This document shows positions 42,275 to 53,665 of a stretch of DNA of 64,000 nucleotides, in pieces. How positions within the stretch are numbered: the first letter of the stretch is position 1; each line of letters opens with the position of its first letter. This DNA is from Sambucus nigra (Eukaryota > Streptophyta > Magnoliopsida > Dipsacales > Adoxaceae). The notes beneath the pieces are model-generated. The model had not been told where the DNA came from, did no database searches, and worked only from the letters and a program-made list of their open reading frames with translations. The stretch spans positions 633,768,585-633,832,584 of the forward strand of contig OX422210.1 of assembly GCA_949130495.1 (NCBI GenBank), written 5' to 3'. Made by a program: the position numbers and the translations under genes.

Positions 42275-45245
42275 TGTGACACCCCGACTAATTAAATACC
42301 GGGTAGCTACTCCTTTATTAAATTAATTCAAAATGCCAAGTTGGCTCAGTTAATAGCATCACTGTCGAAAACATTTTAATGATTACTAACCACCTAGTAT
42401 TTAAAAAGTAAGTTGCCAAATTTTAATTAAAGTCCGATTAACATACAACAAGTGTAATGAAAAAATAAATAACACCATTCACCATACTGAAGTAAATAGA
42501 ATGACCATCACAAAGCGTAAATAAAGTCTGGAGGAAACTCCTCACTACAAATCCCACAACTGATAAGTAAAACGAATACTGAAACAATACATGCTAAAGT
42601 CTGAAACTGAAATGTAAAAACTGACTCTAAATAGAAATGGGCAACATGCCCTACAACTGATAGATAGTGACTCTGGAATCCAAAAGATAGAAGCGTCTAC
42701 ATGCAAATCCCTGTAGCTTCCACAAACAGCTACAGCTCGTCACCTGAATGAGAATCCTATGCTTGGTGTCCCTGTGGCTGGGCACCTAAAATGGTTTTAC
42801 AAGAAAAAGATTTGAAAAGCAAACGGGTCAGAGCCCGAATGTGGAGTTATATTTTAAAAACCTGCAAGTGCTTTAAAAACATTTAAAACATTAAATGCAA
42901 AGTACATGTTAGGACGTACACTCACATGATATTCTCACCTCTCGTCTAACTGTGCACTCCTAACGTAAGTACCCATCTACAACGATATAACCCACTAGCT
43001 AAGTGACATCATAACTAGCTAGACTGTAATAGTTCCTACCCTTATTACCCGGTTCTATTAACATACAACGCTCATAATTAGATAGGGATTTAATGTAAAC
43101 TCGGATTCTCAATATGCAATATATATCACTATCAGTTAACTCGTTATATTATTGTCGAAACAATACCGTAATTATATTCACAACATTAACATGAAGATTC
43201 CCGATAATTAAGTGTATATTATTCACATCATAATTATACAATACAAGCACCCCGAGAACTAAGTTGCGGTGCACACATACTCTGCTATCCCTCCCGGTAC
43301 ATCACGTACATAAGGATCACATATTCCGAATCTCTCAGGAATAGTTCAGATAACACAAATCACAAATAGTGGAGGCGAACACAGTCACATCACATGGGTC
43401 ACGCACATACCTATGCTCCCACGATCAGCGGACTTATTAACATCCCAATAAGTCTTTCTCTGACCTATGTTCATCAAGGTACCAGTCTATATCCCCCCCG
43501 TAGGCACACAAGGATTAGAGGGTCCTAAGCGAACGCAACCTCCCGTGATAGCAAGTATGGTAGGTATGTCATACACACAATCCATATACTAATACTAAGT
43601 AAACACACATCTTAGTAATACCGTATTTTAATCGTAGTACGTATCGCATTCTCGTACTAACTATAATTATCACAATTTATACTCTACCGGTTTATCATCA
43701 TACGCGCCATAGTTTATTCTCACGTCGTAGTAAACACTCACGTCTCAACCCAAACCGTCCATGTAATACAATTCTCGTATGTAAATTCCTCCTCATAAAT
43801 ACTCAAATGTCCCAATTCTATCCTTACTACATCTACAGAATGATATCTATAACCTCGAATGAGTTTACGGAACTCCAAAAATCAAAACAGTCCAAAATGG
43901 CCCAAACTGCCAGCTCGTTAGAAGTCTCGTTCGAACGAGACTGTTCGAACGAGTTTGAACTGTCAGCTCGTTAGAAGTCTCGTTCGAACGAGGCTGTTCG
44001 AACGAGATCCAGTTCGTTCGAACGAACTGTCCCTTCTAACGATATCTCGTTCGAATGAGATATCGAACGAAATCCCTACTCGTTAGCAATGACTGGTCAA
44101 CTCGTTAGAAGCTCGTTCGAACGACCTGGGGACTGCTTCTAACGACTGACCAGTTTCGGCCCAGATTTTTCCCCAATTCGTTTTTCATCCATTATAACAC
44201 CTCAAATCTTCTAAACTAAGTCCCAACAATCGTTTAAAGGTCTATAATCAATACTAAACATATATAGTCACATCCTAACATGTTTTTAAGGGATCAATCC
44301 ATCCTAACATCAATTAAATTCACAAATTTCTACACTTTTTTCCCAATATCTCGAGAACATAAACCCTAACTTTATATCATCATCAAATCCCAGAATTTAT
44401 TTCGTTTTAATTTCTTCTAATCACAATTATTATGAGGGAAATCATCTACCTATCATACTACATGCAATTCTCTTCAAAATTTTCAAATTCTAAACTCCAA
44501 CTACATGGGTTTTCATTCAATCTTTCAAGAACAATCAAAATTCCTCAATTTCTAACATGGAAAAGACATTCTCTGAAATTTAAATGGAATAAAGTCACTT
44601 GCCTTGATTGTCTCTGAGTTTGGTGTAGGTTTGGTAGAATTTTTCTGCAGAACTTCTTCTCTCCAAGCTTTTCCTCCAATGGTGGCTTAAGGTGGCTAGG
44701 GTTTTGATTTGGGAAACTTATGAAACTCTTCTAATAACCTACGTAGCTTTCTAGGTTAATATGGTTTGGTTAATGGGCTTAATGGGTTAAATCCTGATCA
44801 GATTAAAACTCCCAATTTTCGTCACTTTTAATTCCCCAAAATGTAAAATTACCAAAATACCCTTTAAGTTACCGGTATGGCCTAAAAATACCCCGGGACC
44901 CAAACTATACCCCCGGCTTGTGTTTTCTGACTATCTCGACCCTTCCGGACGCGTTGGCGCACTCAAAACGACCATACGGATTATAGATTTTTAAATTCAC
45001 TTTTATAATAAAAATATTACACCATGACGCGGCGGTCACACGCGTCTCAACAAAATTTCCAAATTGCCGTATATAAATCTCACGACAAATTTCATAATTC
45101 CAATTTCATATATAATCATATATGCACGTAATCAAATACCAATTTGCATCTCATTAGTATTTATAACCCGGATTAATTTCCAATTAATACGCATTTAATT
45201 AATTAATCCCAAAAATAAATATAGCCAAAAGTACGGGGTATTACA
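42275..45245 (-). mobile_element. Solo LTR of the chromovirus B family (2971 bp)
   Basis: In plus coordinates it begins TGTGACACCCCGACTAATT and ends AGTACGGGGTATTACA, with a perfect 5-bp duplication CATAC (42270-42274 and 45246-45250). It matches the LTR of chromovirus B (59513-62300), for example CACACGCGTCTCAACAAAAT near the right part and the palindrome block in the middle. There are no internal sequences, so it arose by LTR-LTR recombination. Orientation is minus by comparison with chromovirus B. Confidence 0.93.
43912..44152. repeat. Dense TTCGAACG palindrome cluster in the solo LTR
   Basis: Within 240 bases there are repeated CTCGTTCGAACGAG, TGTTCGAACGAG and TTCGTTCGAACGAA units. They are framed by CTCGTTAGAAG on one side and CTTCTAACGA on the other, so the block as a whole can fold on itself. 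Confidence 0.9.
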
Positions 45246-45570
45246 CATACCTATTAATTTAATACCTACCCGGGTCTACAATCCGACTCTAATTAAATTA
45301 ATTAACACCTCAATTAATTTGATTACTTGGCATCGCCCAACCATCCTACCCGGACTCGCTCACTTGGCCCATAACTTAATATTTCCCGAGTTTATGTTCC
45401 GACTCTAAATTAATTACTCTCTCAATAATTAATTTAATACTTTTCCGAGTCTACCTTCCGACTCTACCTTCAATAATTAACACATCCATTAATTTAATAA
45501 CTTGATGTCACTCAACCATTATCCCCGGACTCGCTCACTTGGCCCATAACTTAATATTTCCCGAGTCTAT
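45246..45570. repeat. 60-bp minisatellite, right part, grading into diverged units
   Basis: The array resumes after the solo LTR with CCGGGTCTACAATCCGACTC. It then becomes irregular, mixing CCCGAGT(T/C)TATGTTCCGACTC with ACTCGCTCACTTGGCCCATA. It corresponds to 52240-52570 in the other LTR. Confidence 0.85.
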
Positions 45571-47257
45571 GTTCCTATCACAAGGAAACACACAATAGGC
45601 ATTCACAACCCAAGTAATCCTATAAAACAGTAGGTATTTACACAACCCAATTATTCATACTTGTACGTAATATATTTCTCTCTAATATTCACCGTACTTG
45701 TTTGCTTTACGAATTTATTTCACTTTCGTATTAATTCAAGTATTCACACAACTCTAAGGGTCCTAGTTACCCCTTGTTATATCAATTCAGTAGTTACCAT
45801 TGTTAACCCACTGACGTAACAAATTTAAGCTCGCTTACGCTTTTCCGTAATTATATTCTTATCATCTCGAATTAGAGTACGTCACAATCAAGCCTATGAA
45901 TCTTCACTTTAACTCTCTCACAAAATTAAAGTCCAGCACTCAATCATAGACCTACTTCCATATCATTATTCCATCAATATATTTCAGCAACGTCCCAAAC
46001 ACTTCCCCGATAAAATTTTAGACATTTGAGGCTTAAAAAGAAAAATCTCAAATTTTCTGGCAGATTAAACAACCTCTAGTAAAATTTCGATTTCTCCCTC
46101 TACAGAACTCCGATTGACCTGATTCCAAGTTCATTGGATAGCTAAGAGAAATACCTTTCCATTAATGTATGATTCACACTCTAATTCGAAGCAAAATTCA
46201 AATTGTACACGTTTAAAGTCACGTTAAAATTCTGGCAGATTACTATGTTGACAGATCAAACATCTTGTAGTAAAATGTCGATTACTCCCTCTACAGAACT
46301 CTGATTGACCTGATTACAAGTTCATTGGATATCTAAGAGAAATACCTTTCCAGGCATGTATGGTTAACACTCTAATTCGAAGTACAACTCAAATGGCATA
46401 CGTTTGAAGTTGTGTCAAAAATTCTGGCAGATTGACCTCTTATGTTCATCAAATAAACCCTAAGTCATTCAAGATTCATGTTCTTCATCCAAGAACTCAT
46501 AAAGATTCCACGTTAATCATCAAATATATTCAAATTTCATTTTATCTTTACTTAGGAATATATAATACACCTATTTCTTACTTTGAATCTCAGCCAAGTA
46601 TTCCATTAACAAAACTCCATTTTCTACCTATTTATCCCCAAAACGAATTTTAGTTTACACAGCACTAAAATATGAATTGGATATAACCATTTACACGTTA
46701 CAGTAAGTTAACCACTTGCCTGGAATTGTTCGTAGTGTCTGATCCGTTGGTGTAGTCCTTTAATTTGGCTCCAAGATCCCCAAATTGGCTCTTGATTTGC
46801 TTTCCCCCAAATTCCCTCTCAAACCCTAGGTTGAGAGTTATGTTGACTGTCATTCCCTATTCTCTCAATTAGGTTTAAAAACCTTAATCCCGTTTTTGGC
46901 CATCTGGGCCTAATTAAAATGGCCCAACTCACCCCGTGTGGGCCCGACTATGCCCAAAAATACCCCGAGACCCAATTACTACCCACGGGTACTCTTTTCT
47001 GACTATCTCGACCCATTTGGACGCAATCGCGCACTCAGAATTGCCATCTGAAATACTTTTTGACATTTCCAAATTTCGACCTCAAAATGCGACACACGAG
47101 ATTTCGAACTATTAAACTTAAAAATCGTCAATTATAAATAATTCGGCTCACTCAAATAAATTCTCCAACTCATGAATTTAAGTTTTTCCAATTTAAATAT
47201 TTTTATAACTCCCAAAAATAAATAAATATTAGATCCTCAAAATTATGGGATGTTACA

Positions 47258-47270
47258 TACTCCCCCCCTT
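47258..47270 (-). other. Polypurine tract of chromovirus A
   Basis: On the minus strand AAGGGGGGGAGTA abuts the LTR start TGTAACATCCC. It is preceded by the CGAGGACGAAATTCC box typical of these chromoviruses. Confidence 0.85.
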
Positions 47271-47571
47271 ACAAAGGAATTTCGTCCTCGAAATTAAAAT
47301 GAGCGTAATGTTCCAAGCTTCCCATATCACTCTCTAGTCGTGTGACTCTAAGCCCGCTATATCTATCCCATCCGCTTCTAACCATACGTTACACAAGTAT
47401 GCATTTAAATTAACCAGGGCGCCCATACGCCCTATACCCGTGCTTAACCGCACAAAATTAGCCTTAATTAACCCGGGTGCCCATACACCCTATCCCCGTG
47501 CTTTATCGCACGAAAGCTACCCGACTATGCTAGTCGTAACCCGTAATATAACTTCGAACCTGTAGTCATAT

Positions 47572-47612
<41 letters not shown>

Positions 47613-48440
47613 TGCCCGGGGTACCCAACCCATGTACTAACGACCAAACATCTTCCCACTTTCCAACGTTGTGCTAAGTTTTATGCGTGGGATGTCTCGC
47701 AAAGTGAAATCCAAACAAGGAACCCTCCCGATACACTACACCCTAACATTGTCGGTCATTGAGATCCGTTAGACCCTCAGTCCATAGCACGTACCCCTAA
47801 ATACTTGTCTCTTAACACAAAAGTATGTATGCTTACCCTCATGCTACCAAAGATAACATAAAATACCGCGCCCTTACTATCACTAGTCCTTGCGCAAAAT
47901 AACCCCGAGCTATCTCTATTTGCTCGAAAATAAATCTAACCACCCTGATTCACTTAAGTAAACACCCCTACTTACCGGGATAAAATGTGAGAACACAAAA
48001 CCTCACTTGGTGTCTATCGCACCACACAATATAACATATATACACACATATACATAGGCTAAACGCCCTCTCAGGTGATACCTCGTACCAATCATATCCT
48101 AGTGTCGCGAACACCAAAACTTAACACCACTATCCACAATAGTTAAATTCCATCGCTATCCAACCGATATTTTGAAAATATTATCAACCCTACTCCCATA
48201 ATTCTCGAAAAAAGTAGCTCCTCGCATAATTCAGACCTTCACTCAGTGTACACCTCCACGCTCCCATGAAGAACACCAAAGAAACTCCGCTACCTTACGA
48301 AAAGTTTATCCACATACTATGGCTGCTACAGCCAACGCACCCACTAAATTCGACTCACCTGCGAACTCTAGTGAAAAATAAGTCTTATATTATGACATCC
48401 TCTTTGTCACTCAAAAATATACCCCACGCCCATAGGGTCA
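47271..48440. other. Spacer of chromovirus A; no pol, contains an LTR-like piece
   Basis: No protein similarity is visible. A roughly 58-bp duplicated unit lies at 47407-47521 (CCCATACGCCCTATACCCGTGC type) and an (AT)n microsatellite at 47580-47612. The segment 47682-47795 (TGGGATGTCTCGCAAAGTGA, AATCCAAACAAGGAACCCTC) is the reverse complement of the 149-bp repeat in the solo LTR at 16592-16940. Where pol should be, the element therefore holds a piece related to another LTR family. Confidence 0.7.
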
Positions 48441-49600
48441 AAATAATTACCTCAACATTCCAGCTGCAACGGCTGATCCTCGGGTTCCGAAGCATCTTCT
48501 CCCTGCCCGAATGCGCCCATGACTTGCTTTAGTGGCTGTACATCCAGGACCTCGTCCTGTAGTTGACCCCTGCCTCGCTTAAGATAATCTCTCTTCATGT
48601 GTCTCTCTTCCCCCACAAACGAAACAACTTCTAATACATTCACCCTGCCACTGGTCCTTCCATGCTGACCTTGTTAAAATTCCTGGCCATCCTGCCGATA
48701 GCCTCCAGTTCTAAATCGTTTGGCATGATTTCCCCGTCGGAATCCTACCCCTGATCTCCCCCTGTCTGCTGCTGGGATACCCTACTAGTACTATTCCCTC
48801 CTGCTTTATCCGACTGGCTAGTTTCCAGTCTCTTCCTGCTTCCTTTCACGTGGAAGCGATATTTCTAACAGTGCCGGAGTGTTGCATTAACGACATCAGT
48901 ATAAGCTACTAATGCGGAATTACCAATTAAATGTTGTCTGATTCTCCAGACTAACCCATCCACAAACCTTTACTTTCTTTATCTCTTCATCGCTTACCTC
49001 ATTCGGTACAAAATTTGCCAACGAGTAAATTCTTCCTCGTAATCGGCCACGGAACGGTCCCCCTAAGTCACCTCTTTAAATGTTCTCCTCATTTCGATCT
49101 CAACCGCTGGAGGAAAATACGTGCGGTCGAACCGCACCCAAAACTTTGCAATAGCTAGTGTATCCCTTTCCTTAACTGTGGTGATCGACTCCCACCAATG
49201 TAGCGCTGCTCCCACTAAACTAAAAGTGGCTAGCATTTGCTTTCGCACCTCATCGCAATCTCCCATGCGTAGGTGACGCTAAATATCTCTCTTCCTTGAC
49301 ACGCTAGCACTACATCTGAACCCCTTCGCAACTCTGATGGGTGCCCACTCTTGAAAAACCTCTCGTACTGGTTGCCACCCCGACGACCCCGTGCGAGCCT
49401 AAACATCTAGCGCCACTAACACTTGTGGCTGATCCCGTGGAAAGTACCCTGCCATTGCGACTACCGTCGCTTCAACTGCATGCGCCACTAGTTCAGTTAC
49501 CTGTGCTGCTAAAATCACCTCTGGCAGTTGTTGCGGTAACTCTTGCTCCTGATGAGCCTCCCTAGTCTCAACTACCCCTACTGCCCTAGCTGCTCCCTCT

Positions 49601-49608
49601 CCTGGGCG
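49601..49608. repeat. 8-bp target-site duplication of the MITE (left)
   Basis: CCTGGGCG at 49601-49608 pairs with CCTGGGAG at 50281-50288, seven of eight bases equal. This is the hAT duplication length. Confidence 0.85.
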
Positions 49609-50280
49609 TAGGGCTGTGTTTCGGCCGGATCGGATCGAAAAATGACCTTTCGGAAAAAATTCCAATTTTTTCGAAAATAAAATATTTGTTCCAATTTCCT
49701 ATCCAATTTTTTCGGAAAATCAAAAAACTTTCCGAATTCGGAAAAATCGGAAAATCGAAAAAAAAATCGGAAAAATTCGGAAATTCAAAAGATATACTAA
49801 AAATTCAGAAATTTTGGAAATTCAAAAATTTCAAAAAAATTAATATAGGATTTTCGATTACTCGAAATTCTCATTTTAAAGAAATCAAAAAAATGGTTTA
49901 ACCCAACATGTAAAGATGTAAGGATTTAACCATTTTCTTCAATTGTGTAGAGGATAGATGGATATTCTCCTTTTATAGAGGACTTTTTTGGGCCTCTCTT
50001 CCTCTCCTAGCCGATGTGGGACACATGAGAATGTTTAAAAAAATTAGAAAAATTGGAAATCGGAAAATATTTCGAAAAAAATCGAAAAATATTCGGAAAA
50101 ATCGAATCGGCATAGTTTCGGAAAAATCGGAAAATCAGAAATTCAGAATTATTTCCAATTTTCGATCCGATTTTTTTCGGAAAAATCGGAAATCGGAAAC
50201 CTTATATACGTTCCAAAATCGGAAAATATCGGATCGAATATCGAAAAAATCGGAATGTTCGGAAAAAAAACACAGCCCTA
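49609..50280. mobile_element. hAT-type MITE (672 bp)
   Basis: Terminal inverted repeats TAGGGCTGTGTTT and AAACACAGCCCTA flank a body with no coding capacity. The 8-bp near-perfect duplication and TA-G start fit the hAT superfamily. Both arms are made of degenerate TTTTTCGGAAAAATCGGAAA repeats that can pair with each other, so the whole element can form a long hairpin. The centre (49890-50035) is different: it carries a USE plus TATA promoter pattern. Chance frames at 49686-49901 and 50016-50354 come from the repeats. Confidence 0.9.
49969..50022 (-). promoter_or_regulatory. Plant snRNA-type promoter pattern: USE plus TATA
   Basis: On the minus strand GTCCCACATCG (50012-50022) exactly matches the plant snRNA upstream sequence element RTCCCACATCG. 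TATAAAAGG (49969-49977) follows after 34 bases. In plant U-snRNA genes a spacing of about 34 bases specifies RNA polymerase II and about 25 bases polymerase III. Transcription would start near 49940-49945 and run left into the AT-rich arm. No snRNA sequence follows. Confidence 0.6.
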
Positions 50281-50460
50281 CCTGGGAGGCATCTGAAATG
50301 AGACTCGAATCGTATGAGTTCACCCTCAAATATAAATTTGACAGAAGAACGTAAATGCGCATACGTATAAGAATAGAACAATCCTATGATAGGGCTCTAT
50401 ATCAAAGATTGCTAAGCCGAAACGTGAAAAGTCGCATAGATCCTAAGGACACTAGAACCT

Positions 50461-50475
50461 GATGCTCTGATACCA
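50461..50475 (-). other. Primer binding site of chromovirus A (tRNA-iMet type)
   Basis: On the minus strand TGGTATCAGAGCATC begins four bases after the LTR end (GGGGTGTCA). It fits the initiator tRNA-Met primer of chromoviruses. Confidence 0.92.
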
Positions 50476-50479
50476 TCTA

Positions 50480-53400
50480 TGACACCCCGCCTAATAAAAT
50501 ACCGGGTGATCAGTCCTATACCAATTTAAAACAGGAATCCCAGTTGGATCATCCTTATCATCACTGTCGAAAACCTTTTAAAACATACTAACCATCTAGT
50601 ATTCCAAAAGCTGGTGCCAATTTTAACTTTTTAATTAAACAAAACAGTACATGCGAAAATAAATATGAACCATTCACACAACTGAATAAAACTCAACTAA
50701 ATAATTAATTAAATAATTTGCCGAATAAACCATCGGCCACCAAAGTGAAATCCAATATAAACATCCAACACCTGAATAAATACATCTGAAAACTGCACTG
50801 AGAAGTCTGGGCGACAAGCCCAAAATAAAACTGAAATTGATACATGATTCCTACTCTAGGAATGAATGAACGATGCATCTAATCCAAACTTCTGCTAGCA
50901 TCCACATATGCCGCAACTCCGTATCCCGAGAATAGAATATCAATCCCGGCGTCCCTGTGGCTGGACACCTAAAAGGTTTTGAAAATAGTTTTATAGCAAG
51001 GGTTAGAACCCAAAACATTTTGAAAATATTTAGCAAGTGAATTAACTGCAGTAATTTAAAATGCATGAATGCGCTTCATATTTAAGTTAGTGTCGCACTC
51101 CCTTGTGGACATTCTCACCCCTCCACTATTGTGCACACCTAACGATCACCTTGACCCCCACCTAGTTGTACTACCCCGTCCAACTAGTCCTGATATAACC
51201 TCCCCTTGCCATACTACTCTACCCCGAGTATAATGATTCTTGAATTATAAGTTATCACACAATTAACTTAATTAATTCCTTCTTAAATAGTAGCATATAA
51301 CCGTGTCACAAGTTATATAAAGTAAATACATCACACATTGTATTATTACCCGCATATAATATTGAATACCATTATATACGTACCTTTACTAAAACATCCA
51401 CACATATAACATACGTATATCCATCCCTCCGAGTATACCCTCGCCGGATGATTCCCTCTAAAGTGCTAGCTCACTAGGTGTGCTCACAAAACCTAGTTCC
51501 CCAAGTTGGAATCGCTCACCAACTTGGCCCAAACTATAAACGTAGTGGAGGCGGTCAAATTCCTTCCCTGAAAGTGAGATAAATCCCTCACCCATATATC
51601 GGACGCTATGACCTGGGATATACTCACCCTACTCCTCAAGCTAGGGGATTCACCCACATCGCACAACCTCCCATGATAGCACTAGAGTATATAAATTGAA
51701 TAAATATCTAGTCACTGATATTTAATATCACACACAATATATACATGTATATATATATACTACCACTACACCGTATATATATATAATATAAATCCCGGCT
51801 TTACCGTGTACTCAAAATCCCGTACACTAGCCTGTAATTTCCAGAGTCTGTGGCCCGACTCAACATAATTAATTTTCTCACTTAATAATTTATCATCTTC
51901 CCGAGTCTATGGTCCGACTCTAATATAATTAATTCACACCTCAATTAATATAATACTTTCCCCGAGTCTATGGTCCGACTCTAATTAAATTAATTAACAC
52001 ACCCATTAATTTAATACCTCCCCGAGTCTATCGTCTGACTCTAATTAAATTAATTAACACACCTATTAATTTAATACCTTCTCGAGTCTATCGTCCGAAT
52101 CTAATTAAATTAATTAACACACCTATTGATTTAATACCTCCCCGAGTCTATCGTCCGACTCTAATTAAATTAATTAACACACTTATTAATTTAATACCTA
52201 CCCGAGTCTACAATCCGACTCTAATTAAATTAATTATCATACCTATTAATTTAATACCTACCCGAGTCTACAATCCGACTCTAATTAAATTAATTAACAC
52301 CTCAATTAATTTGATTACTTGGTATCGCCCAACCATCCTACCGGGACTCGCTCACTTGGCCCATAACTTAATATTTCCCGAGTCTATGTTCCGACTCTAA
52401 ATTAATTACTCTCTCAATAATTAATTTAATACTTTTTCGAGTCTACCTTCCGACTCTACCTTCATTAATTAACACATCCATTAATTTAATAACTTGATGT
52501 CACTCAACCATTATCCCCGGACTCGTTCACTTGGCCCATAACTTAATATTTCCCGAGTCTATGTTCCTATCACAAGGAAACACACAATAGGCATTCACAA
52601 CCCAAGTAATCCTATAAAACAGTAGGTATTTACACAACCCAATTATTCATACTTGTACGTAATATATTTCTCTCTAATATTCACCGTACTTGTTTGCTTT
52701 ACGAATTTATTTCACTTTTGTATTAATTCAAGTATTCACACAACTCTAAGGGTCCTAGTTACCCCTTGTTATATCAATTTAGTAGTTACCATTGTTAACC
52801 CACTGACGTAACGAATTTAAGCTCGCTCACGCTTTTTCGTAATTATATTCTTATCATCTCGAATTAGAGTACGTCACAATCAAGCCTATGAATCTTCACT
52901 TTAACTCTCTCATAAAATTAAAGTCCAGTACTCAATCATATACCTACGTCCATATCATTATTCCATCAATATATTTCAGCAAGGTCCCAAACACTTCCCC
53001 GATAAAATTTTAGACATTTGAGGCTTAAAAAGAAAAATCTCAAATTCTCTGGCAGATTAAACACCCTCTAGTAAAATTTCGATTTCTCCCTCTACGGAAC
53101 TCCGATTGACCCGATTCTAAGTTCATTGGATAACTAAGAGAAATACCTTTCCAGTAATGTATGGTTCACACTCTAATTTGAAGTAAAATGCAAATCGCAC
53201 ACGTTTAAAGTCACGTTAAAATTCTGGCAGATTACTATGTTGACAAATCAAACACCCTGTAGTAAAATATCGATTACTCCCACTACAGAACTCTTATTGA
53301 CCTGATTCTAAGTTCATTGGATAGCTAAGAGAAATACCGTTCCAGACATGTATGGTTAACACTCTATTTCGAAGTACAACTCAAATGGAATATGTTTGAA

Positions 53401-53665
53401 GTTGTGTCAAAAATTCTGGCAGATTGACCTCTTGTGTTCATCAAATAAACCCTAAGTCATTCAAGATTCATGTTCTTCATCCAAGAACTCATAAATATTA
53501 CACGTTAATCATCAAATATATTCAAATTTAATTTTATCTTTACTTAGGGATGTATAATACACCTATTTCTTACTTTGAATCTCAGCCAAGTATTCCATTA
53601 ACAAAACCCCATTTTGTACCCATTTATCCCCAAAACGAATTTTAGTTTACACATCACTAAAATAT
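50480..53665 (-). repeat. 5' LTR of chromovirus A, truncated (3186 bp left)
   Basis: It is the same sequence as 40516-42274 plus 45251-46670, without the solo LTR, with scattered base changes. It ends abruptly in the shared string CTAAAATAT at 53665. The remaining part, equivalent to 46671-47257, is absent. Confidence 0.92.
51840..52320. repeat. 60-bp minisatellite in chromovirus A 5' LTR
   Basis: Same array as in the 3' LTR, uninterrupted here, with about seven 60-bp units. It shows the original state of the site where the solo LTR later inserted in the other copy. Confidence 0.93.

Larger units (their letters stand above)
40516..47257 (-). repeat. 3' LTR of chromovirus A (about 3.77 kb without the nested solo LTR)
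   Basis: In plus coordinates it begins TGACACCCCGCCTAA and ends TTATGGGATGTTACA. Its first 3.2 kb match the 5' LTR copy at 50480-53665. A solo LTR of another chromovirus family is inserted at 42275-45245. The chance open frame at 40886-41101 is repeated at 50851-51066 because both lie in the LTR, and it is not a gene. Confidence 0.9.
48440..50292 (-). pseudogene. Chromovirus A gag, interrupted by a MITE
   Basis: On the minus strand the ATG at 50290-50292 starts MPPR about 170 bases after the primer site, where the MITE intervenes. Gag resumes with GEGAARAVGVVETREAHQ (to 49399). The capsid core RKQMLATFSLVGAALHWWES, FWVRFDRTYFPPAVEIEMRR (49063-49266) is the plant Retrotrans_gag pattern. A knuckle position near 48600-48640 reads CFVCG in one frame and GEERHMKRDY in another, showing a frameshift. 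The gene is dead. Confidence 0.8.
40516..53665 (-). mobile_element. Chromovirus A (Tekay-like Ty3/gypsy), pol lost, right end truncated
   Basis: On the minus strand the order is truncated 5' LTR (50480-53665), tRNA-Met primer site (50461-50475), gag (48440-50292, holding a MITE), spacer (47271-48440), polypurine tract (47258-47270) and 3' LTR (40516-47257, holding a solo LTR). Protease, reverse transcriptase, RNase H and integrase are absent. The 5' LTR stops at 53665, where copia 2 starts. About 590 bp of LTR and the outer target duplication are missing. The left flank is CCATG. Confidence 0.85.

Noticed and set aside
43912..44152. TTCGAACG palindromes as heat-shock elements
   Set aside because: Heat-shock elements need GAA and TTC blocks spaced by two bases in alternating order. 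Here TTC and GAA abut without a gap.
43912..44152. Repeat-spacer look of the palindrome clusters as a CRISPR array
   Set aside because: Spacing is irregular, units are degenerate and the sequence is plant nuclear.
49686..50354. Lys-rich frames inside the MITE
   Set aside because: Produced by the CGGAAAAAT repeat. A MITE has no coding capacity.
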